Of a stretch of DNA of 64,000 bases, positions 56,383 to 64,000 are shown piece after piece. This DNA comes from Aureobasidium sp. EXF-3400 (taxonomy: Eukaryota > Ascomycota > Dothideomycetes > Dothideales > Saccotheciaceae). The position numbers and the translations under genes are program-made. The stretch lies in the NCBI GenBank assembly GCA_024195585.1, contig SWBL01000116.1, positions 62,001 to 126,000 on the forward strand, in the 5' to 3' direction. Under the pieces are notes generated by a model. That model was given only the letters and a program-made list of their open reading frames with translations. It ran no database searches and was not told the origin of the DNA. Every line of letters starts with the position of its first letter. Position 1 is the first letter of the stretch.

Positions 56383-59300
56383 TCAGATTGTAATCTCCGC
56401 ATCCAATCTTCCAGCTCTGGGCTGTCTCATTCCCCAAAGATCAGATACACGTCTCAAACTCCATCCAGTCTGCTTGCCCTTCTTGATGAGCTGAGGAGCG
56501 CGCTGGAAACCTTCCTCAGAGGCGCTGCGATGGTCATGCTTTCCGCCCTTCGAAGGCAAAATGTCATCCTTGACAACAAACATCCACTGCTGAGGTTTCT
56601 CAAACACACCAATGCTGGCAGTGGTGTTGTCAGGCTTGGCTTGCCACTCTTTAACTGGCTGTAGATTCTTGAAATCGGCGGACTTCGAGAACATCTTGGT
56701 CAAGTCGGTCACCAGCTTCTTGTAGAAGTCGGCAGACTTGACCCAGCCACCATTGCGCTGGTAGGCGGCCTTCAAAAGGAGGACTTGCTGGCGAGCAGTG
56801 TCGACATTAACGGTGTCGATGGTGCGTTCCTCGCCATCATCGCCAGAGACGATGAGTTGCAAGATCTCCTCGTGCACGTTGAGAGCCTCACCGTGCAAGT
56901 TTGCAGCAGTGTACAGCTGAGAAAGCAGGTTAGACATCTTGAGGGTGTGAGGGTGAAGTCCACCAAGCACACGACGCAGGTTGTAGGCGATGTCTTCGGC
57001 AAGGTGGATGGCACGGTGAGAGTGTCCCTTGTCGGAGGCTAGGTGGCGTGATACAACAAGACGCTCTCCAAGATTGATCAATGTATCCTCACTCCAATTC
57101 TTCTGGCCTGAACGAGATTTCCAAAGAGACTCGAGAATGATATCGAGCTCTTTGTAGCTTTCTTGCTCGCCGAGCAGCTCAACGAGATCGTTGAGCTCGT
57201 GATCGTGCAGTTGCAGGAAGTTGATCTTCAAGGTCTTGCACGCATTCAAGACTTCAGTCATGATTTCTCTTGAAGCTTGTAGCATCTTGGTGTGAATCTC
57301 AGTCGAAATGTTTTCATTCATGGTCAAGTGTTTGGCCAGCTTGAATCCATAACCGATCAGACCAGCTTGTTGGTAGCCGCCTTGAGTCATGACAAACTGG
57401 AAGGTACAGTATGCTACCTCGATTGCATCCTGGTGTTTGCCACTACGAACAAGGGCTTCAATTCTGTGATCACCAGCAATAGATGCGGCTCTAGCAGCTT
57501 GAATGTCATAAGCATCAGCAGACCCGATGTGAATCAGGAGCGATGTCAAGAAGACCTTGATCATCTCCGGTCTTGTCTTGAGAGCGCTACCAACTTGTTT
57601 GTTGAAGATCTCGAACACATGTTGGTCGAGCTCCTCGAGCTCCTCATGACGCGAACGGTCGTGCCAGAAATGCCTGAGATGAGCACTGCGCAGGAGGAGT
57701 TGCTCTGTCTTGACTTGAGTGGTCAGGCATCTAGAATAGTTGTTGAACAACACAGACTCAGTCAACCAATCTGCCATCACCTCGGAGTAGTTGTGTCCAG
57801 AAGAGCCCTTGAGTGCCAGTTCAAAGGTGACGAGGAAAACAAAGGCGATACGTCCGGTTGACTTGTCAAGCTTGAAGCCGCTTTTTGCTCCTGCATGACC
57901 CGTAATGATCTGACGTCTGACAACCCGGACAAGCTGGAGACCATGAGCGTGGTAGCCGCAGGTGATGTACATAGCAGCGAGAGTGTTGGCCGCCTCGAAA
58001 AGTACCTGAGATCTTTGTTCCTTGGTGATGATCTCGATGGTGTTCTCTTGGAGCATACGAATGATCGTATGTTCGTCTTCTACTGTCTTCTTGGTCTTGT
58101 AGCGCATCGAGACAAGTTCGCTGAGGATAGACAGGGTTTCGGAGTGGGCACTTCCGTGGATACTCTTGAGCTGTTGGAGTCTTTCTTGGAGCACTGTGAT
58201 GGCTTTCTCGGTTGTCTCTGCTGAGGAGATGCCCATACGGTGTACGTGCACATAGGCTTCGGTCATACGGCTTTTCACCATTGACATGGTCTTTTCATCA
58301 ACCACAACCTTGCTGTTCTTGGTGGTGGTGATAATCTCCTCATAAGCGGTAACAGCCTCGACCTTGGTTGACTCGTCCTCCATGAGAACAGAGGCATGTT
58401 CAATCCTGGCACGAATGGCAACCGAAGACGAGGTGCCGAACTTTGTTATGCAGATGTCTCGGTACTGCTGAGCGACCAGAACCAAAAGCTTATGGTCTGC
58501 CTTGCCATTGTTCCTGTTATGGTGCTTCAAGACGTAGGCATATCTGATGTACAACAGCTCGACGTAGTTCTCGTCATAGTCGTACTCCTTGGTCTGTGTT
58601 GTGAGGAGGTTCCAGAGGACATCACAGACAATTCTTAGCTCAACCCAGTTGCTCTCATCGTAATAAATCTGGCTGAGTCTCTTGTAGGCTTTGAAAGAAA
58701 GCTTGTAGTTGGACGTTCCGATTATTTCGACAATCTCACGGTAGTAGTCTTCGGGATAACCGTGACCATGCTCAAGGGTCAGATCTCCCAGGAAGTACAG
58801 GAGACCGATTATCCGCTCGTGGGATTTTCCTAGACATCTGCGGTACTCGAGCAGTAGATCTTTATGAAGCTCGACCAGAGCTCTCCATCTCTTGTGCTCG
58901 GTATAGTTCTGGATGATGACGTCGAGAATGATGGTTCTGCGCTTGTCGTCGATGCTGCAAGAACTTCGCACTGCTTGCCAGAGCTGAAGGTAGACCGCCA
59001 AGCTCTCCGAATGGCGCTTGCTTCTCGTGTAGCACTTTCCAAGTTCGAGAGCAAATTCAATCGACTCATCGGCGTAGTCGTTAGGCAAGCACACTCCGCC
59101 TCCCCAAGAGCCAGTGAAGTGCATAAGATCAAGCGTTCTGGTGAGAAGGCTGATGGCCTCTGACCAGTTCTCTTGCTTCATGTGCATGTGGACAGCGGAT
59201 CTAGCGACTTTGATGGTCTCGTGGGACAAAGTAGTCGTCGAAGAGCTGAACATTCTGCGGACCACACTTTCAATCTCGTCGGTTGATTCGCTCCTGGAGG

Positions 59301-62300
59301 AAGCAGATGAGTGCTTCTCTGAGGTCTCTTGGATAACCTTGATCATAGTGTCTTCGCACTCACGAGCGTAGCTACTCTCGTGCTTGCCGACGGCCTTGAA
59401 GAAACTTGACACGCGCTCGAATACTGAGATTGACAGATTGTGGAGCTCCAGAGATCTCATCAGCTTACCGATGACCATCAGTTGCTGGTAGAAAGTCTCA
59501 GATTCGCAGCCGAAGTGCTTGTGTTCGGTCCACAAAACAATAAGCATGTTCTTTGCTTCCTCTTTGCGTTGTTGCCTCGTCAGGAAGTGAACGTATTCAA
59601 CAGCGACTTGAAGCATGCTGATGCGAGTCTCAACATTGTGCGAGTGCTTGCTTCTGCATAAACTTAGTAGGCGCGTCCACAGTGTAACATAAAGCTCCTC
59701 GGCCTCGTAAAACTCTTTGCGGTGCTCGCATCCCTGTGCGAGCTTCAAAAACATCTGAATTCTTGCAAAGTTCCAAACGATAGCGCTGTCTTCGCCCACG
59801 GAGAAGATATCATAATGATATTGCTCAATATCCCCATGGTCGTGATCAGCCTTCAAGACCACCATGAGTTTGCCTGAGATCTCTCTCTCGAACTCAGAAC
59901 CCTCGCCGTACTTCTTGACGATGACGGTGCGAAGTTCTTTCCAGCACACTGCTGCGTGGTCTTCTTCGTGGATCGAAACATACATCTCAGCTAGAGTCTT
60001 GGTGAAGCGAATGACAACGTCACTTGTCTCGCCATGAGTTTCCTTGTAAGCTGTGATGATGTATTTGAGCATCTCCTCTCTGAAAGTCACAAGTTCTGTA
60101 CGACTAGTAAAAGTCATCGAGTCCGTGATAGTCAGGAAAGTCTCGGTCAGAGTAACCGTAATGCGATTATGTTTTGGCAAAACGTGCTGACAGATTCGTG
60201 AAGCTCGAACGAAATAATGTACGGCCGTGTCCGGCGAGGAGTACATGTGGAAAACATAAGCGCAGGTGATGAAGGTCTGCAACGTCGAAACATGCTTGTC
60301 TTGGAAGACTTCAGAACGAATGCGAAGGGCAAGCTCGTGCACAGGCAGCAGCTCAGTAGTTGGGAACTGTGCGTCCCAGCATGTCCACTCCAGCAGCGGC
60401 ATCAAAGGAGAAGTCGGGAAGGTGGCCTTTACATCGTTCGACAGACTTAAAGTACCGGTCGGCTTGTACAAGGTGGACTGGCGGAAATGAGTTGTCCAGT
60501 TGCGTACAGCATATTCCAACAGATCGTGTTCAGTGAACAAACGCTCCACATCGCCTTGGGGCAAAGGCTCGAGAGAGACATCATGAGGCTTGGACAGACA
60601 GCCTTGGGAATAGACGAGCAGCCTCAAGGTTAGGTCTGTATGAGCCTCTTTGTGCGGCAGAAGCCTTTCTCCCTTCATCTGCAAAGCGATGAAATACTCT
60701 CTTATGGCAGGGTGCAGAAACTTCACGAGCCCTGCGTTATCGGGACGCAACAATCCAGATGTCTTCGCAAACTTGCTCTCAAGGTCTATCTCACGACGTG
60801 TGTTCGTCTTCTTCTTGAGGTCGACTTGCAGGACGTCATAAAGCTCATCGACAGATAGTGGACGCTCAGTCACCATCATGAATGAGATCATGTGCTTCAC
60901 GTCGCTATCGGCAAGATTCTCATCCTTGACACAATGTTTGATGACCTCGTCAAGTGTTTCTTTGAGATTTCCGAAGTTTTTATCAAAGTCTTCTGGCGAC
61001 TTTGAGGGCTTGAGGTCATTCACAGCTAGCAATAACCAGAGGAAAGAGCCCTTTGCTTTCTTGGCTAATTGCTCGAGGAACTTTTGTCGATCTGTATCGT
61101 TCTTTTTGTGGTAAGCTACGCAGCCGCGTAGCTTATGCTTTGCGATGTGTTGGATATCATCGTGAACATGATCGGGCTTAATTCTGAATGTCGTCCAGAT
61201 CTTGTCGTTCTCAGGCAAAGTATCAGGCCTGGAGAGGATGATGGATTTGAGAGAACGGTGAGAAGTCGAGAGTTTCGAGATACGCTCACAGACCTGCTTC
61301 TTGTTGTCACGGAGCTGGTCCAGGCCGTCGATGATGATCATAGTAGGCTCAGAGGAGTCAGAGAAGGCTGCATCAATAGCATTCCACAGATGATGTTCCA
61401 TGTCCACAGGACTTTTGCTATTGTAGGCCTGGACGATAGCTTCGAACATGCGGACGTTACCTAGGCGAGTGTCCATCAACTGCAGTGCCAAGCTCTTCGC
61501 CAAAGCCAGCGATGTGGTCTCGCTTGGAACGTCTGAGTCGAACGAGAACATTACAGTACTGTGTGTCTTTTGCCCCAAGCGACGTTGCAGTCTCTCTTGA
61601 ATCCAGCTGGAAAGCACTGACTTTCCACACCCGGGTGGACCAGTGATAGCCAGTATTTGCTCGTGGCCACGAGAAAAGTCGTACAGTGTCTGCTGGAACC
61701 ATTCACACGTGTATTCATCGTACTGGGATGCATAGGTAAAAGACTCGGCGGGTATGCTTCGAAGAAGAAAGGCTCTCTGATCGAGCCACTTGCGGACTTC
61801 ATGTACCTCTCTGGCCGCATCGCCGCCAAGGGCGTGGCTCCAGATATGATTCATGATGCTAGTTAAGATTAGCGATAAGCTATGAGAGAACTGTCATCTA
61901 ACGTACCGATTCTTGCGGTTTTCAAAGTTGTTGAGATGCTCTCGGAAGAGGGAAGTAAAATCGAGGGTAACAGCACCATGCGAGAGGCCGCGGACAGACC
62001 CTTGATAATGAGATGCCACATCGAAGACCAGGAAATGAATGTCGCGGAAAGCTCTGCTGACATCCTCTCGGACATTGGTACTCAAGCTCAGCTGTGTTTG
62101 ATGCGATGCCAAAAACGACAAAGACAGACCAAGCTTGTAGAAGATCGAGAAGGTTGTATTGAGGGCGCTAGCGTTAGCTTCTCCGAGTTCAACAATGCTG
62201 CGGAGCAATGTATAAATCTGTTTCGTTGCATACTGGCTCTCAGGGACGAACGACTCAATCTTCTTAGCATAGTTGTCGATTTGCAGAGCGTAAAACTCAG

Positions 62301-62655
62301 CCCAGCGAAGGACTCTGTCCCAGAGGCTGCCGCGGCATGGCATAGAACTCAGACGCTCTCGGGCGATATAGTCTGAGAATGTTTCGATGTTCATGTTGCC
62401 CATCAACGAAGCATCAATTGTGTCAAAGTTTTTGAGGATCCTGGCCTCCATGTGCATGACATGGCTATCATGGTTGTGCATGAGTGAGCCATTGTTGGAG
62501 AATGATTGATAAGCGATTGAACTAGAATCGAGGCGGCGGTTGAGTATTCCACTGCTAGCCGGACTTTGAGGAGATGGATCATCAGCTGCAGAGTCCTTAC
62601 GCTTCTTTGCAACCATGAGACTGTCCAGAGCTGGTGTTTGATATTGATACTCCAT
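56383..62655 (-). CDS. Giant STAND (NACHT-like) NTPase with helical N-terminal domain and TPR-like C-terminus
   Basis: An NLR-like STAND protein of 2,074 aa, the class that in fungi acts in non-self recognition and programmed cell death. Exons 62655..61907 and 61858..56383; the 48-nt intron (GTACGT, GCTAATC, ACTAG) joins NFENRKNR to IMNHIWSHALGG. Residues about 100-240 are an all-helical N-terminal domain (WAEFYALQIDNYAKKIE, FRDIHFLVFDVASHYQ) resembling the DUF7708-like leader of fungal STAND proteins. The NTPase has Walker A GPPGCGKS (323-330) and Walker B TMIIIDGLDQL (422-432), then a winged-helix-like VDELYDVLQVDL. About 1,350 helical, TPR-like residues follow, with no WD or ankyrin repeats. 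The start is MEYQYQTP, the first ATG in frame. Confidence 0.82.
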
Positions 62656-64000
62656 GTTGTGTTCGTTAATAGGCTGGATTTCTGTAGGTACAGCAGAGTG
62701 GAAGCTGGGGACGCGGTCTAATATCAAGGCCGCAAATCAGTATGGGGATTCCTGGTATTCCAAGAACAGGAAAGAATTGAACATGTACATACTCAAAGGA
62801 TTTGTCCGTAGACCAAGCATGCTCCAGAGCGAATAGAATGAAGAAAAGCAACCACAGCAGCAGCAGCAACGGGAAGTTTGTTCACTTAAACCACGAGTCC
62901 TTCCTTGTCGCGGCATACGACATCATTGAGTTGACAAGAAAAAAGAGCGGGGATCATTTAGCATTTGATATATGCTTGATGACTCCATCGAGCTGAGTGG
63001 GGATTCCTTGTAGACCTCATGGTAGCTGTCAACGGTTAGCTGACAGCTGAACTGGTTCGCTTGAAACGGATACCAGTAACACGCAGGGGCATACTACGCG
63101 CGTATTCAGCTTCCACTAGGCAGAAAATCACAGATGGTCCCGTCTCGACAAGGCAAATGGGGGTCTAATTTCTGGCAAAGCTGTTGCTGATCGATAGAAT
63201 CGATCAAGCACCATTTTCCTCGCTCATGTCTTGATGTTCATACACCGCACTATTTTGACTTCGACACGAAGAGGTTAGTCTTGCGGTTTTGCTTTGTTTG
63301 GTACCCACGAGGTGCGGGCCGCCATGGAAAGATTCACGGCGTTGGATCGTAGACCTGACTAGAGAACCTCATAATGACTCTAGTTGAGTGCGATGACCAT
63401 AGTTTCGTCCGTATGCAGATGGATGGTATAAGATGACAATTCAACACCTTGTGGCTTGGGCTAATGCATATCCCTTTGACCTGCTTCTCGGATGTCAAAT
63501 AGGTAATTTCTGAAGCAATAAGGGTGGGACATCAAGGTGGCAGTTTGCAAAAGTTTAGGGGTGTCTGCTTGCTCGTGGTTGCCGACTGGTACGAACGGGG
63601 CGGGCCAGGCGGGGTACCCGATGGCCTGAGAGCTTGTAGTCCTGACGTTTGCCGCTGATCGCAATTGTGTCCATATACCCAAACGAGACCATCCAGTCAG
63701 GATCAAGGCCGATTCAACTCACACACATCTTTAAGCAATACCGAACTGTGATTCGTTAGATCGATCATCGCAGAAATGGACATGGGGCTCATTTTGCTGC
63801 AGACAGAACGCGCAAGACCGAGATCTACGTAGCAGGTGGGGCTAGGACTGGCTGATCGCGACAGCTGAAGCTTAAACTTGCATTGCACTTCAGCTCGCCA
63901 TAACACAGAGCACATAGCAGATTCGCAATCTCAAAAGTGACTGACCTATGGGATTGCTGTGTCAAAACATCTCGTGCTCACTCACAACTTTTGAATTTGG
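62656..64000. other. No recognisable gene
   Basis: 1.3 kb upstream of the STAND gene, so its promoter lies at the low-coordinate end. ORFs at 63461..63706 and 63703..63915 (-) have no coding character I can support. A gene may begin beyond the window. Confidence 0.5.

Noticed and set aside
1..64000. CRISPR arrays, transposons, rRNA and viral insertions
   Set aside because: No spaced direct repeats, long terminal or inverted repeats, transposase, reverse transcriptase or rRNA sequence were seen.

Overview
The window is nuclear DNA of a filamentous ascomycete (Pezizomycotina, most likely Dothideomycetes). The grounds are spliceosomal introns of mostly 48-79 nt with GTRNGT donors and CTAAC/CTGAC branch points, genes on both strands without operons, and Pezizomycotina-typical families (SepH septation kinase, PTH11-like receptor, DUF3176, DUF1996-WSC, Hmp1, giant STAND NTPase). 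The species call is inference. I rebuilt exon-intron structures by hand from splice signals, reading frame and family conservation.

Layout. 0-11 kb: the C-terminal two thirds of a SepH/Cdc7-type kinase (N-terminus lies before the window), a DENN-domain Rab exchange factor and TRAPPC13. 12-21 kb: a DUF3176 membrane protein, a DHCR24-like FAD oxidoreductase and mitochondrial dihydroorotate dehydrogenase with a large inserted segment. 21-29 kb: an EPS1-like membrane disulfide isomerase divergent from complex I subunit NDUFA5, then a DAO-family oxidoreductase divergent from a Dal5/Liz1-type MFS transporter. 29-38 kb: a small conserved-looking unknown, a 2.1 kb gene-poor gap, a PTH11-like 7TM protein, a HIT hydrolase and an unknown acidic-tailed protein. 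37.7-45 kb: a five-exon YTH-domain m6A reader, a DUF676 lipase and the RNA exonuclease Rex3. 45-56 kb: a secreted DUF1996/WSC protein, a 2.5 kb gap with a candidate 45-codon ORF, spermidine synthase, a SAM methyltransferase, Hmp1 and a FAD monooxygenase. 56-62.7 kb: a degenerate tRNA-like element and a 2,074-residue STAND/NLR-like protein. The last 1.3 kb holds no recognisable gene.

Most genes are core housekeeping: septation and membrane traffic, pyrimidine and polyamine synthesis, ER folding, respiration and RNA metabolism. The accessory-looking parts are the oxidoreductase/transporter pair, the PTH11-like receptor, the methyltransferase to monooxygenase stretch and the NLR-like giant. No polyketide or peptide synthase is present, so there is no evidence for a secondary-metabolite cluster. 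The items most worth a second look are the NLR-like gene, the YTH gene's 281-nt intron (retention would delete the YTH domain), the roughly 165-residue insertion in dihydroorotate dehydrogenase, and two small hidden coding candidates.
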